Origin: Pseudolactococcus raffinolactis NBRC 100932
GTDB lineage: Bacteria > Bacillota > Bacilli > Lactobacillales > Streptococcaceae
Assembly: GCF_001591765.1 (NCBI RefSeq)
Contig: NZ_BCVN01000005.1
Location: 1 to 64,000, forward strand
Length of the DNA: 64,000 nt
Direction of reading: 5' to 3'
In this document: positions 16,261-26,202 of the stretch, piece after piece
Numbering within the stretch: position 1 is the stretch's first letter
Layout of the letters: each line of letters opens with the position of its first letter
The notes under the pieces: generated by a model
Database searches by the model: none
Told to the model about the DNA's origin: nothing
The model's input: the letters and a program-made list of their open reading frames with translations, nothing else
Program-made: the position numbers and the translations under genes

Positions 16261-17952
16261 TTACATTTCTTCAGGTGCATCAACACCCAAAAGTCTGAGA
16301 CTTTCTCTCAAGACGATGCCAGTGGCGTAAGCCAAAGCGAGACGCGCGTCCTTCTCCGCATTCTCATCCAAAATCCGCGTGTGGGCGTAGTACTTGTTGA
16401 AGGCTTGGGCGAGGTTGATGGCGTATTTGGCAATGGCAGATGGCTCGAAAGTGCGTGCTGCTCTTGCGATAACGTCAGGGAATGCTTGCAATAACTTGAT
16501 GATTTCCCAGCTTTCATCGTCCGTTAGGGCAAGGGTTTTGCCTGCCACCGCATCTGGTTGAAAGTTTGCCTTGCGCAAAATTGATTGAATCCGCGCATGA
16601 GCATATTGGACGTAAGGGCCAGTTTCACCTTCAAATGAGACCATTTCCTCTAAGTTGAAGTCGTAACCGTTGAGGCGCTCGTTTTTCAAATCGTAGAATT
16701 TGATGGCACCAACACCGACAGCGTGGGCGACTGCGGCTTTGTTAGGTAGATCAGGATTTTTCGCATCGATTTGCGCTTGAGCGCGTTTGACTGCTTCATG
16801 TAGCGTTGGTTCTAGTAAGATGACATTGCCCTTACGGGTTGATAATTTCTTACCTTCTTTTGTCACTAAGCCAAATGGCACGTGGTAGATGTCGTCCGCC
16901 CAGTCATAGTCCATTTTCTTAAGAACAGCTTTGAGCTGTTTGAAATGTCCTGACTGTTCTTGACCAACAACATAGAGTGATTTAGCAAATTTATAAGTCC
17001 GTTTGCGGTAAAGGGCCGCAGCCAAATCACGCGTGATATAAAGCGTTGCGCCATCTGATTTCTTGATTAAAGCTGGGTTTTCAAAACCTTCAAGCTCAAT
17101 CACAGTTGCCCCTTCAGATTCTGTTAGTAAGCCTTTTTCAGATAGGATATCAATGATTTCATCCATCTTGTCATTATAGAAGGCTTCACCGTTCATGCTG
17201 TCAAATTCAACACCTAATTCTGTATAGATGCGGTCGAACTCAACCAGAGATTCATCACGGAACCATTGCCACAATGCCAAGGCTTCCGCATCTCCGTTTT
17301 CAAGTTTAAGGAACCAATCACGCGCTTCAACATCAACTGTCGGATCATCTGCCGCTTCAGCATTAATTTGCACGTAGAGTTTGAGCAACTCAGAAATCGG
17401 ATTTTGACGGATAGCTGCTTCGTTACCGTATTTTTTATAAGCCACGATGAGCATGCCAAACTGCTTACCCCAGTCGCCCAAATGGTTGATCTTGACTGGA
17501 TTGTAGCCTATTTTTTGATAAATCTTAGCCAAGGCATCCCCAATCACAGTCGAACGCAAATGGCCGATTGAAAAAGGTTTGGCGATGTTGGGTGATGACA
17601 TATCAATGGCAACATTATCACCTGTTTGGTCTAAAGTCGCATAAGCTGTGCCTTCTGATAAAATTTCTGACAAGACTGCTGTCGCTGTCGCTGATTTATC
17701 TAAGAAAAAGTTGACATATGGGCCCATTGCTACGACTTTTTCAAACCCTTCTGACGAAATCTTTTCAGCGATGTCAGCTGCGATCATGTTAGGTGCCTTA
17801 CGCAAGCTTTTCGCCAAGGAAAAAGCAGGGAAAGCCAAGTCACCCATTTCAGATTTTTTAGGTGTTTCAAGTAAATTACTGATGGCTTCATTACTTAATG
17901 CATCACCCAAAACAGCTGCTAGTGCTTGGGATACTAATTGTTTATCATTCAT
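16261..17952 (-). CDS. argS: Arginyl-tRNA synthetase
   Basis: A 563-residue class I aminoacyl-tRNA synthetase charging tRNA-Arg. The HIGH-like motif is [16 protein letters not shown] (about 120-135); the KMSKS equivalent is [12 protein letters not shown] (about 365); the C-terminal DALR anticodon domain ends [14 protein letters not shown] at 17952 is chosen over TTG at 17964, which would lie directly on the AAGGA sequence. An extended -10 (TGGTAAAAT, near 17990-17998) lies upstream. No T-box leader motif is visible in the 210 bases before the gene. Confidence 0.96.
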   Translation of the reverse strand: MNDKQLVSQALAAVLGDALSNEAISNLLETPKKSEMGDLAFPAFSLAKSLRKAPNMIAADIAEKISSEGFEKVVAMGPYVNFFLDKSATATAVLSEILSEGTAYATLDQTGDNVAIDMSSPNIAKPFSIGHLRSTVIGDALAKIYQKIGYNPVKINHLGDWGKQFGMLIVAYKKYGNEAAIRQNPISELLKLYVQINAEAADDPTVDVEARDWFLKLENGDAEALALWQWFRDESLVEFDRIYTELGVEFDSMNGEAFYNDKMDEIIDILSEKGLLTESEGATVIELEGFENPALIKKSDGATLYITRDLAAALYRKRTYKFAKSLYVVGQEQSGHFKQLKAVLKKMDYDWADDIYHVPFGLVTKEGKKLSTRKGNVILLEPTLHEAVKRAQAQIDAKNPDLPNKAAVAHAVGVGAIKFYDLKNERLNGYDFNLEEMVSFEGETGPYVQYAHARIQSILRKANFQPDAVAGKTLALTDDESWEIIKLLQAFPDVIARAARTFEPSAIAKYAINLAQAFNKYYAHTRILDENAEKDARLALAYATGIVLRESLRLLGVDAPEEM

Positions 17953-18021
17953 AGTTTTAGTCAAGTCCTTAAAATAGTGTATTTATTACATTTTACCATA
18001 TTTTTGAGGGGATGAGGGGAT

Positions 18022-18066
18022 AAAAAATGACGCTCTCACCACTTGCCGATGTTGACGCCATTTTTT
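18022..18066 (-). terminator. Hairpin terminator behind the 18.2-kb membrane gene
   Basis: AAAAAATGGCGT pairs with GCGTCATTTTTT (two wobble pairs) around a 19-nt loop; T-runs on both sides allow either direction. It insulates argS from the upstream gene. Confidence 0.6.
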
Positions 18067-18162
18067 AATTCTTTACCATTATCCCTTTCACTACATAGCA
18101 AAGGATGATAATGGTCAATTTGTTTCATCAAATTCATTTTCGAATTTCTAGTCTGTTTAAAC

Positions 18163-18624
18163 TTAATTTTTGATGAGTAATTTTATATTAATGATAATGC
18201 TCACATAACTGAAAAAAATCACTAACCCAATCCAAGCACCTAGACTTAATTCCAAGTTGCCAACTAAGGTCCAAGTGGTGCTGATGGCAACTAGCCACCC
18301 GCCTAATGTGACACCACTCCAACCGTTGACCTTCAAAGCATACTTATATAATCTTTCTTGGGTTTCATCCGATAATTTGATATCGGCATAGGTCCTTTGA
18401 ATTTTTCTTATGCGACGTTTTTCAAACAAGACTTTGAGAGGCGGTAAAAGCCACCACCAAAAAGTCACCTTACCGATGTCAATTTTTTTAGCAGCAGCAT
18501 GTTTGCTTCTGATTTTCTCCCAGCCTGCTACTTCTTCATGTAGTTCAGTTGTTGCTTGTAGTAAAGGTGCACCAAAAAGTAACCAGGCACCTAATGTTAC
18601 TAAAACTAAAATCAGTCTATCCAT
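18163..18624 (-). CDS. Membrane protein of unknown function
   Basis: 153 residues with four likely membrane segments: about 4-24, a Trp-rich FWWWLLPPLKVLF near 54-67, about 103-122 and 127-150, with a charged helical loop (EKRRIRKIQRTYADIKLSDETQERL) between the second and third. I do not recognise the family. It stands alone between argS and the NADH peroxidase gene, each side closed by a terminator, so no partner is implied. Confidence 0.7.
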   Translation of the reverse strand: MDRLILVLVTLGAWLLFGAPLLQATTELHEEVAGWEKIRSKHAAAKKIDIGKVTFWWWLLPPLKVLFEKRRIRKIQRTYADIKLSDETQERLYKYALKVNGWSGVTLGGWLVAISTTWTLVGNLELSLGAWIGLVIFFSYVSIIINIKLLIKN

Positions 18625-18764
18625 CTCTTATCATCCTTATCAGCGAAATGACTTGATCTTTACTCAATCAGACATTTTCAATACTTGTTTTTATTTGAAT
18701 TGTTATCATTATTCTATCACATTTTAAAATAACTTGCTTTTTCATTATCTAATCAAATAAAAAT

Positions 18765-18801
18765 AAAATCCCTCTGGCTAATCAAAACCAGAAGGATTTT
18801 T
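18765..18801 (-). terminator. Terminator of the NADH peroxidase gene
   Basis: AAAATCCTTCTGG paired with CCAGAGGGATTTT around a 10-nt loop on the minus strand, then ATTTTTATTT. Confidence 0.8.
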
Positions 18802-18812
18802 ACTATCACAGC

Positions 18813-20171
18813 TTAAAACTTGGTTTCACCTAAAGCGGCTTGCGCTGCTAAGTTCAAGAGTGACCATTGACGGTCGAAACCGGGTTGGAAGAAGAAATCT
18901 GCTTCTGCTAGATCTTCTAGGGTTAAACCAGTTGTAATGGCTAGTGCTAGTGCATTAATCTGTGCTGTCACGTCATAAGTGGACATGACTTGACCGCCAA
19001 GAATTTTGTGCGTATCTTGGTCATAGTTTAATTTAACGTAAACATCTGTGTTGCCATCGTTTTCCACAAAACTTGGGCGCAAGGTATCTTTGAAGAAGCT
19101 ACCTGTTACGGCAACGTCAGAGCGGGCAGCTGAGAAATCATTGAGCCCTGTCATGGCGAATTTATAGTCAAAGACTGAAAGGGCACTTGTGCCCAATACA
19201 CCACGGAATTTTTCAGTTGGTGTGTCTGCTTCAATATTGCGAATGACATAACGCGCTTCACGACGTGCTGTTGATGCCAAAGCAACAGGCGCATGTTTAC
19301 CGCTTGCAATATTCAACGGCAAGATAGCATCTCCGACTGCGTAGACATCTTTTGCTGAGGTCCGCAAGTAATCATCCACTTTGATTTGACCACGAGGTTC
19401 TAGATCAACTAGACCTTTAAGCCATGCTGTATTTGGTGTGACACCTGCTGCAACAATGACGAGATCCGCATCAATAGTACCAGTCGCCGTCTCAACGCCA
19501 GTGACTGCATCATCACCGGCAAAACCTGTGATGCTAGCACCGAGTGCTAAGGCAATCCCATTCCCCTCAAAAACGGGAGCTAGGATGTCTGTTAAATCTT
19601 TGTCGAGGTAGTTACCAAGAACGTCATCGATCATGTCGATGATTGTCACTTTTTTACCTGCTTTGGCGAAAACTTCTGCGGCTTCGACACCGATATAACC
19701 AGAGCCGATGACTGCGACGTTTTTGACTGTCGGGTCTTGCATTTTTTCTTTGATTTTAAGGGCCCAATCACGACCGCGCATGAAGAAAATGTTTGCCTTG
19801 TCTGCGCCCGGAACTGGTAAAGCAGCTGGTGTGACACCGGAAGACAGAATGAGTTTATCGTAAGTATCTGTCAGGACGTCACCAGTTGCCAAGTTTTTAA
19901 CTGTGACTTCTTTTTTATCGGCATCAAAACTTAAAACTTCATGTTGAGATTTGACTTTGCCACCACGTTTTTCGATGTCTTCTGGTTTGAAATTTCGAAC
20001 ATCATCAACACCTGAGACTTTGTCTTCTAAAAACAACTGCATCCCGCATGACAAGAAAGAGACGAAATCTCCTTTTTCATAAATCGTCACATCAGCGTCT
20101 GGGTACTTATCCAAAAGTTCCAATGCTGATTGGTGTCCACCGTGGCTTGCGCCAATGATAATAACTTTCAT
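18813..20171 (-). CDS. npr: NADH peroxidase (FAD, single-cysteine)
   Basis: A 452-residue flavoprotein disulfide reductase-like enzyme that reduces hydrogen peroxide with NADH. It matches the Enterococcus Npr layout: FAD site IIGASHGGHQSA with the active-site His near 10, redox cysteine in SFLSCGMQLFL (Cys about 42, Cys-sulfenic acid), NAD site IGSGYIGVEAAEVFAKAGKKV (about 156), second FAD motif YAVGDAI, and C-terminal FFFQPGFDRQW. Water-forming NADH oxidases share the fold, but the SHGG and GDFVSFLSCGMQL patterns favour peroxidase. AAGGAG precedes the ATG. Likely protects a catalase-lacking organism from peroxide. Confidence 0.85.
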   Translation of the reverse strand: MKVIIIGASHGGHQSALELLDKYPDADVTIYEKGDFVSFLSCGMQLFLEDKVSGVDDVRNFKPEDIEKRGGKVKSQHEVLSFDADKKEVTVKNLATGDVLTDTYDKLILSSGVTPAALPVPGADKANIFFMRGRDWALKIKEKMQDPTVKNVAVIGSGYIGVEAAEVFAKAGKKVTIIDMIDDVLGNYLDKDLTDILAPVFEGNGIALALGASITGFAGDDAVTGVETATGTIDADLVIVAAGVTPNTAWLKGLVDLEPRGQIKVDDYLRTSAKDVYAVGDAILPLNIASGKHAPVALASTARREARYVIRNIEADTPTEKFRGVLGTSALSVFDYKFAMTGLNDFSAARSDVAVTGSFFKDTLRPSFVENDGNTDVYVKLNYDQDTHKILGGQVMSTYDVTAQINALALAITTGLTLEDLAEADFFFQPGFDRQWSLLNLAAQAALGETKF

Positions 20172-20237
20172 GTTGTTCTCCTTGTGTGATTTTATGACAA
20201 CTCTAAAGACTGAAAATCACGAATTCAGTGAATAGAG

Positions 20238-20280
20238 AAAAGGCTTTCCATCTTTAGGATACAAAAATGAAAGCCTTTTT
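20238..20280. terminator. Terminator of malQ
   Basis: AAAAGGCTTTC paired with GAAAGCCTTTTT around a 20-nt loop, T-rich on both strands, 30 bases past the malQ stop. Confidence 0.75.
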
Positions 20281-20311
20281 ACTATTATTTTGTTTATAAA
20301 TTTTGATCAGA

Positions 20312-22318
20312 TTATCTACCGATATGACGACGTGTGTTATTAATTAGTCCCTTAATTTTTGAGGTGATCTCATCAGAAGCTAGGAGCGCTTCATTAGATA
20401 AGTGATTCCGGAAACGCCAGTAATGGAAAGGATTTTCTGGCTGGTTAATCCTCTCTAGACTCTCGTCTGGTAGACATTGTGAGGTCATGGCAAGCAGATC
20501 TTGAAGCGGGAAGATAGCTAGCATGGCATCAGAATTCATGTGGCGCTGGATAATTTCAGTCGCAATCTCTTGCGTCATATAGCCTGGTGCAGACCCCCAC
20601 CAGTGCATGACATCGTTATAGTATCTTTGCGTGAAGCCCGCATCTTCTTTCCACCATTGACGCAAGGTTGATGTGTCATGTGATGAGGTAGAGACAACGG
20701 ACAAATACGGTGCCCAGTCTAGATTATTGACAGCATGTGCACTATCTGACGACATCCGCTCAATCATTAGGCGTAAAATTTGCAAATGCCACATGACATC
20801 TGGTACATTATCAGGGACCATGCCTAGGTCTTCTCCGCAGGCCAGCATATCTGTTGCGTTTTTAATCACGGGTAATTTTTGGTAGGCTTTTTCCTTCCAA
20901 AATTCATTATGGCGTGTATAGAAATAATCGTTATGTAGTCCCATCAAGTTTTGCTTGACTTGCTCATCGCCAAACTCACGGAAGCTCAAGGTGTCCATGA
21001 ATTTGATCCGCGGATGATAAAGGCCAGGTGTTCGATGATCTGCTAGGAACAAAACATTTTCTTGCAGGGTAAATAAGATATTTCGTAAAGACTCATCTGA
21101 GACTTGTGCTTCTATTTTTTTCTGCGTGTTGTATTGCGCTTTAAATTGATAATTACCATTGCCACGAGACTCTAAAAACTCAGCGAAGATTTGGTCGTTA
21201 TAAACTCCTGCTAGCTCCCTCACGACCCAGTCTCTGATGAAAGGCTGGACAAACCGCTCTTCCCCACCCCAACTGCTGAAAGGAATATGATAATTATTTT
21301 CAATTTCTTCAATCGTTAGACCAAGCGCGGGTGAGAATTGCCCCAAAAGCGCTCGAACACTGTGATTAGGAATCTCCCAGATTCTAAAGAAGCCTAGAAT
21401 ATGGTCCAAGCGATAGGCATCAAAATACTCACGCATGACGGTTAGGCGTTGTTGCCACCAGGTAAAGTTTGTTTCTGCCATTTTATCCCAGTTATAAGTC
21501 GGAAAGCCCCAGTTTTGACCGGTTGCCGAAAAAGCATCTGGTGGTGCACCGGTTTGCTTATCCATGTGATACAAGCTTTCGTCGGACCAGGCATCTGCAG
21601 AATCGTGGGCGATACCAATGGCGATATCACCTTTGAGGCCTACCCCTAGTGTGTGCGCGTAATCTGAGGCGGATTTGAGCTGCTCATGGAGTAAGAATTG
21701 GACAAAGTAATGGAGGTTAAGACCGGATGTTGATAATTTTTTCAGCTTATCCTTAGAAAACTTGGCAAACTCACCCCATTGTGAGAAGTCAGCTGTCTGA
21801 TTCAAGTCTCTTAGGTAGCAAAAAGCTGCGTAGGGCTCTAACCAGTTACGATTTTTCGCAAAAAAGTCCAAAAAAGCCATACTGGCAAAAACAGTTTTGC
21901 TCATTTTTTCATAGCCAATCTTGATATAATGCCATTTGGCAGCCAAAACAGCTTCATAATCAATGGCATCTAGGGCATTCAGCGTTTTTTGCTGGGCATC
22001 AAAGTCCACTTTTTCTGCAGCCGTTAATACGTCACGAACAGCAGCCATGTCGAAATAAATCGGATGCAAGGCAAAAACAGATATCGCCCGGTAAGGATAA
22101 CTATCTCGCCAGTCCATAAAGGTTGTTGTATCATTGATCGGCAGAATTTGAATTAAATCCATGTCTGATTTAGCTGCAAAATCGGCAAAACTTTTTAAAT
22201 CCGAAAAATCGCCTACACCAAATGATTGCGCACTACGCAGTGAAAACACAGGTATAGTAACCCCTGTGTGGTAGGGGATACTTGTATGCGGTTCAAGTCT
22301 GTAATCTGTTGTAACCAT
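20312..22318 (-). CDS. malQ: 4-alpha-glucanotransferase (amylomaltase), GH77
   Basis: A 668-residue disproportionating enzyme moving maltosyl units between maltodextrins in the cytoplasm. GH77 catalytic residues are visible: nucleophile Asp in DAYRLDHILGFFRIW (about 305), acid/base Glu in ACGEDLGMVPDNV (about 495) and transition-state Asp in SSHDTSTLRQWW (about 548). At 668 residues it is the longer variety without the N-terminal starch-binding modules of plant DPE2. AAAGGAGAAAGAGC precedes the ATG. A strong cre site over its promoter predicts repression on glucose. It is alone, not beside the usual malP or maltose transport genes. Confidence 0.92.
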   Translation of the reverse strand: MVTTDYRLEPHTSIPYHTGVTIPVFSLRSAQSFGVGDFSDLKSFADFAAKSDMDLIQILPINDTTTFMDWRDSYPYRAISVFALHPIYFDMAAVRDVLTAAEKVDFDAQQKTLNALDAIDYEAVLAAKWHYIKIGYEKMSKTVFASMAFLDFFAKNRNWLEPYAAFCYLRDLNQTADFSQWGEFAKFSKDKLKKLSTSGLNLHYFVQFLLHEQLKSASDYAHTLGVGLKGDIAIGIAHDSADAWSDESLYHMDKQTGAPPDAFSATGQNWGFPTYNWDKMAETNFTWWQQRLTVMREYFDAYRLDHILGFFRIWEIPNHSVRALLGQFSPALGLTIEEIENNYHIPFSSWGGEERFVQPFIRDWVVRELAGVYNDQIFAEFLESRGNGNYQFKAQYNTQKKIEAQVSDESLRNILFTLQENVLFLADHRTPGLYHPRIKFMDTLSFREFGDEQVKQNLMGLHNDYFYTRHNEFWKEKAYQKLPVIKNATDMLACGEDLGMVPDNVPDVMWHLQILRLMIERMSSDSAHAVNNLDWAPYLSVVSTSSHDTSTLRQWWKEDAGFTQRYYNDVMHWWGSAPGYMTQEIATEIIQRHMNSDAMLAIFPLQDLLAMTSQCLPDESLERINQPENPFHYWRFRNHLSNEALLASDEITSKIKGLINNTRRHIGR

Positions 22319-22441
22319 GCTCTTTCTCCTTTGCCAACAAGGCTTTCAGACGGTGCATAAGCTGATCTGTTAGATGTACCATCAAAAGTCTCGAGTTGTT
22401 GCTTCATTTGACCAGCCATTCTTTACCTATCTTTTAAGGCA

Positions 22442-22470
22442 ATTATATCACAAAATGTAACCGTTTTCAC
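22442..22470 (-). promoter_or_regulatory. malQ promoter with cre site
   Basis: Extended -10 TGATATAAT (TATAAT at 22442-22447) on the minus strand. GTGAAAACGGTTACAT (22455-22470) fits the cre consensus WTGNNANCGNWWNCAW in all but the first base and covers the -35 region, the classic repressing position for CcpA with HPr-Ser-P. Confidence 0.8.
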
Positions 22471-22553
22471 ATATTTGTATTATTTTTGTTACTTCTGATG
22501 CTTATTAGTGCTTTAGAGCGATCAATGCCAGACGGTTTGTCCGAAAAAGCTAC

Positions 22554-22576
22554 AAAAAAACCGCCTGACGACGATT
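22554..22576 (-). terminator. Terminator of fakA
   Basis: AATCGTC, GTCA loop, GGCGGTT, then a T7 run on the minus strand, 14 bases past the fakA stop. Confidence 0.65.
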
Positions 22577-22589
22577 TTTTAGTTTAATA

Positions 22590-24272
22590 TTATTCAACTG
22601 AGAAAAGATATGGATAAACAGGTTGTCCACCTTCAAAAATCTCAACTTCAACATCTGGATACTTGTCCTCAAGTTCTTCTGTCAAGGTTTCAACCATTTG
22701 GCGGTTACCATCAGCTCCGATATAGATGCTGATAATCTCAGCATCTTCATTATCGGCTAACATTTTATCAAAGGTCTCTGTCAAGACGCCGTGCATGTCT
22801 TTGTCTGATACGACGATTTTGTTATCGATCATACCAAGCCAGTCATTCTCATGAATTTCTAGACCATCAATGGATGTATCTCTGACGGCATTGGTCACTT
22901 GACCGCTGATGACTTCTGACAGATTATCTGTCATATCCGCTACATTTTCTTCTAACGTTTTACTTGCTTCAAAAGCTAGTAGAGCTGTCAAACCTTGTGA
23001 TACTGTCTTAGATTCAACAACTTTAGCAGGGATATCAACAACATCTGCAGCTGATTGTGCAGCCATGAAAATATTTTTATTATTCGGTAAGATAATCACA
23101 TTGTGCGCATTCACTGTCTCAATCGCTTTGACAATATCTTCAGTTGATGGGTTCATCGTTTGCCCACCAGAAATCACGTAGTCTGCACCCATATCCTTAA
23201 AGATTTTAGCTAAGCCATCTCCAGCAGCAATCGCAATCACTGCGAATGCTTTAGGGGCAGTTGATGCTTTAGGCGTAGCGCTATTGGCTTCCTTGATGAC
23301 TTGCGCATCGTGTTGCTCACGCATATTATCAACTTTAACTTTGACAAGCGCACCATATTTCAGACCTTCTTGCATGACAATACCAGGATCTTCTGTATGG
23401 ACATGAACTTTAACAATCTCATCATCATTAACAACGAGTAATGAATCACCAATTTCATTTAAGTAATTACGGAATTCATCATAATCAAAAGATTTAGACA
23501 CAGTTGGTCCTTGACCGATGCCAACCATGATTTCAGTACAATAACCGAATTTGATATCTTCTGTTGCAACATAACCTGCCACTGACTTGTGGTGCTCAGC
23601 ATTAACCATTTCATCCATGACAGCTGGTGTCGCTTGGAATTCTTCAGAGGTTAAATACTCGCCCGTAGCTGCTGCGACAAAGCCTTCTAAGATATAGACT
23701 AAACCTTGACCACCAGAATCGACAACGCCGACTTCTTTCAGTACTGGCAACATATCTGGCGTTTTAGCCAAGGCAACTTTCGCACCTTCAAGCGCCGCTT
23801 TCAGCACGTCAACCGCATCATCAGAGTTTGCTGCTTTTTTGCCCGCAAATGCTGCAGCACCACGAGAAACAGTTAAAATTGTTCCTTCGACGGGCTTCAT
23901 CACTGCTTTATAGGCAACTTCGACCCCATTTTGGAAGGCTTTAGCTAAATTTTCAGCGGTAAAAACATCCTCATCTTTAATTGCTTGACCAAAGCCACGG
24001 AAAATCTGTGACAAGATAACACCAGAGTTCCCTCGGGCGCCCATAAGTAAGCCTTTAGACAAAATAGCTGCAACTTGACCGACTGTCTCACCAGTGTTGT
24101 CCGAAACTGCTTTAGCACCATTGGTAATCGTCATGCCCATATTTGTTCCTGTATCACCATCGGGTACGGGAAAGACGTTAAGCGAGTTGACATACTCCGC
24201 TTGGTTATTTAAACGTGTGCTCGCTGCTTGGATCATCTCCTGAAACAGACTTGCATTGATTGTATTTGTCAT
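22590..24272 (-). CDS. fakA: Fatty acid kinase subunit FakA (YloV/DAK2 family)
   Basis: A 560-residue kinase that phosphorylates FakB-bound exogenous fatty acids. The N-terminal DhaL/DAK2 ATP domain has NVFPVPDGDTGTNMGMT (Mg-binding Asp cluster, about 33-45) and GARGNSGVILSQI (about 78); a middle region contains YCTEIMV and KVHVHTEDPG (His/Cys zinc-type residues), and the C-terminal part resembles a DegV-like fold. It follows yloU by one base, the conserved rpmB-yloU-yloV order of Firmicutes. A FakB partner is not in the window. Confidence 0.93.
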   Translation of the reverse strand: MTNTINASLFQEMIQAASTRLNNQAEYVNSLNVFPVPDGDTGTNMGMTITNGAKAVSDNTGETVGQVAAILSKGLLMGARGNSGVILSQIFRGFGQAIKDEDVFTAENLAKAFQNGVEVAYKAVMKPVEGTILTVSRGAAAFAGKKAANSDDAVDVLKAALEGAKVALAKTPDMLPVLKEVGVVDSGGQGLVYILEGFVAAATGEYLTSEEFQATPAVMDEMVNAEHHKSVAGYVATEDIKFGYCTEIMVGIGQGPTVSKSFDYDEFRNYLNEIGDSLLVVNDDEIVKVHVHTEDPGIVMQEGLKYGALVKVKVDNMREQHDAQVIKEANSATPKASTAPKAFAVIAIAAGDGLAKIFKDMGADYVISGGQTMNPSTEDIVKAIETVNAHNVIILPNNKNIFMAAQSAADVVDIPAKVVESKTVSQGLTALLAFEASKTLEENVADMTDNLSEVISGQVTNAVRDTSIDGLEIHENDWLGMIDNKIVVSDKDMHGVLTETFDKMLADNEDAEIISIYIGADGNRQMVETLTEELEDKYPDVEVEIFEGGQPVYPYLFSVE

Positions 24273-24273
24273 C

Positions 24274-24636
24274 TTATTCAGCCACCACTTTCACATTTTG
24301 TACGAAAACATTAACTGAATTCGCTGTAATGCCCAGTTGGTTTTCTAAATTAAATTTAACACGTTCTTGCACATTTTTAGCAACTTCAGAGATTTTCACA
24401 CCAAATGAAACAATCACATAAATATCAACATCAACACCGTTGTCATGAGCTGAAATCACAACACCTTTGGCATAGTTCTCTTGACGCAGAAGTGTTTTAA
24501 AATTATCTTTTACAGCATTTTTACTGGTCATGCCGACCACACCAAAAATTTCTGTCGTTGATGCGCCAACAATTGTTGCAATCACATCATTTTCGATGTC
24601 AACTGTCCCATTTTTTGTATTAATTGTCACAGCCAT
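24274..24636 (-). CDS. Asp23/Gls24 family protein YloU
   Basis: 120 residues covering a complete Asp23 domain (DIENDVIATIVGASTTEIFGV, then VVISAHDNGVDVDIYVIVSFG and VNVFVQNVKV, quoted in parts). Family members are cell-envelope stress or membrane-bound homeostasis proteins; the version next to fakA is a constant but poorly understood partner. One base separates the two genes. An extended -10 TGATAAAAT (24768-24776) gives it a leader of about 120 nt. Confidence 0.9.
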   Translation of the reverse strand: MAVTINTKNGTVDIENDVIATIVGASTTEIFGVVGMTSKNAVKDNFKTLLRQENYAKGVVISAHDNGVDVDIYVIVSFGVKISEVAKNVQERVKFNLENQLGITANSVNVFVQNVKVVAE

Positions 24637-24787
24637 AATTTTTTCCTCGCTTTACAATCTAGCTTGTTATGAGTGGACCTAAATCTTTCGACTAGGCATG
24701 CTTTGTGTCTTGATGTCTACTGACAACACTTGGTCGCTATTTCCTACCAATCAACACCTTTTCTCTCATTTTATCACAATCCGGCTA

Positions 24788-24816
24788 ATAAAAAAACCGT
24801 GAAGTCTTTTCACGGT
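24788..24816 (-). terminator. Terminator of rpmB
   Basis: Perfect 8-bp stem ACCGTGAA/TTCACGGT (24796-24816) followed by a T-run at 24788-24796 on the minus strand. Confidence 0.85.
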
Positions 24817-24927
24817 AAAATAGATCTAACCAAACAAAGAGCTTTTGAATCATTTGGCCCAACGTATCGTAGACTCAAATTAACGCAAAAGCTTTTCTTT
24901 TGTTTTTCATTTGATCAAACACACGTC

Positions 24928-25116
24928 TTAAACGCGTTCAACTGAAAGGTTTTTAAGTGCACGAGCTGAAGCCCATACTGATTTCACTTTACCATTTTCA
25001 ACGATTTTAATTTTTTGCAAGTTAGGTTTAACTTGTTTTTTCGTTTTGTTCATTGCGTGTGAACGGTTGTTAGCTGATGAAGTCTTACGACCTGTAAAGT
25101 AACATACTTTAGCCAT
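24928..25116 (-). CDS. rpmB: Ribosomal protein bL28
   Basis: 62-residue L28: [20 protein letters not shown] at the N-terminus and [13 protein letters not shown] at the end. The start is MAKV at 25116 with GAGGAG nine bases upstream; the longer in-frame extension to 25158 is leader. Only one Cys of the zinc-ribbon variant is kept, so this is the zinc-independent type. Monocistronic by its terminator, with yloU-fakA behind a separate promoter. Confidence 0.97.
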   Translation of the reverse strand: MAKVCYFTGRKTSSANNRSHAMNKTKKQVKPNLQKIKIVENGKVKSVWASARALKNLSVERV

Positions 25117-25312
25117 GATATATCTCTCCTCGATGATTTTTTTGTTAGTCAAATTCATAACATACTAGAATATTATACCATGTTTTGACTTAAAAGCAAG
25201 AGATATTGTTGAATTATTTTTACAAGCCCTATCAGTTCTTATCTGGTTTACTTCCCCATTTTTTGATAACGGTATCATTTTTTTAAAATCAGATGTAAAA
25301 TCAAGCATTTTC

Positions 25313-25321
25313 TGTTAAAAT
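25313..25321 (+). promoter_or_regulatory. Extended -10 promoter abutting the DUF1129 gene
   Basis: TGTTAAAAT with the last T at 25321; +7 is 25328, the A of the ATG. An AGGA overlaps the gap only 2 nt from the ATG, too close for a normal ribosome site. Confidence 0.5.
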
Positions 25322-25327
25322 AGGACT

Positions 25328-26008
25328 ATGGAAAATTATATTGAACAATTAACAGCTAAAAATAGCGAATACATTCACGTGGTGACGCGTGAACTTGTCA
25401 AAATCGACAAGTCTGATGAAGAAATCAAAGCCATTTTATCAGATATTCTGCCACAAATTGTTGCCGCTCAAGATCAACGTGTGTTGGCTAAGGATATTTT
25501 AGGCACACCGTCCGAATTCACTGCCAAATATGCGCCTGCGGTTGTTGGAGGCAAATCTGGTAAAACAACGGCGAGTCAAAACGACAACGAGACACCTGTC
25601 CTCATGTGGTTAGACAGTTCTCTACTCATGCTTGGGGTTTTGGCCTTAATGAATGGGCTTATGGCCATCTTTAGTAAAAATGCTAAGACCTATGGTTTGA
25701 TTACACTCATAACCATGAGTTTAGCGGCTGGTTTCGTGATGTATCTCATGTTCCGCCTCATCTATAAACCACAGAGCGAAGGCAAAAAAACAACGAACTT
25801 CAAAACTTTTGCCACTTTAACGCTTGCCTTTCTAGGCTGGATTACCGTCTTTAGTTTAACCATGTTGATTCCAAAAGAAATCAACATTTCGCCAGTCGGC
25901 TATGTTACAGCAATTATCGGTGCGTTGGCACTGGGTATTCGTTACTTACTCAAACGTCAATACCACATTAAATCAACCATGGCGACACAACCATCTCAAA
26001 AAGCCTGA
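25328..26008 (+). CDS. DUF1129 family membrane protein
   Basis: 226 residues: a cytoplasmic helical N-terminus (about 1-80, DEEIKAILSDILPQIVAAQ), then four membrane segments (about 96-113, 122-142, 160-180, 190-207) and a basic tail. This matches the DUF1129 membrane family of lactic acid bacteria, function unknown. It lies between rpmB and the DEAD-box helicase in the opposite direction to both and ends in a strong terminator. Confidence 0.8.
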   Translation: MENYIEQLTAKNSEYIHVVTRELVKIDKSDEEIKAILSDILPQIVAAQDQRVLAKDILGTPSEFTAKYAPAVVGGKSGKTTASQNDNETPVLMWLDSSLLMLGVLALMNGLMAIFSKNAKTYGLITLITMSLAAGFVMYLMFRLIYKPQSEGKKTTNFKTFATLTLAFLGWITVFSLTMLIPKEINISPVGYVTAIIGALALGIRYLLKRQYHIKSTMATQPSQKA

Positions 26009-26028
26009 GCTTTCCAAATCCTAAAATG

Positions 26029-26063
26029 AATCGTCTGAGAAATTTTTCCTAGACGATTTTTTT
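26029..26063 (+). terminator. Terminator of the DUF1129 gene
   Basis: AATCGTCT paired with AGACGATT around a GAAA..TTC inner stem, then TTTTTT on the plus strand. Confidence 0.85.
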
Positions 26064-26100
26064 GATTGAATAATCCCAACTAGACTGGCACCTATATTAT

Positions 26101-26128
26101 AAAAAAAGAAGCGCTCCTAAAGCTCTTC
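26101..26128 (-). terminator. Terminator of the DEAD-box helicase gene
   Basis: GAAGAGC/GCGCTTC with one mismatch, loop of 7, then seven T on the minus strand. Confidence 0.6.
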
Positions 26129-26202
26129 CCTTCATTTTACTTGCTTAACAGACAAGCTTTACATCTAACTGTTTGTCTAGTTTCAAAAAATATTACCGAT
26201 TA

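Noticed and set aside
17953-18162. T-box leader for argS
   Set aside because: The conserved GGGTGG-type antiterminator sequence is absent; the hairpin at 18022-18066 works as a terminator of the upstream gene.
22213-22419. 68-codon ORF overlapping the malQ start in another frame
   Set aside because: Starts 16 nt after the predicted +1 without a good ribosome site, and most of it is shadow of malQ codons; a leader peptide is possible but unsupported.
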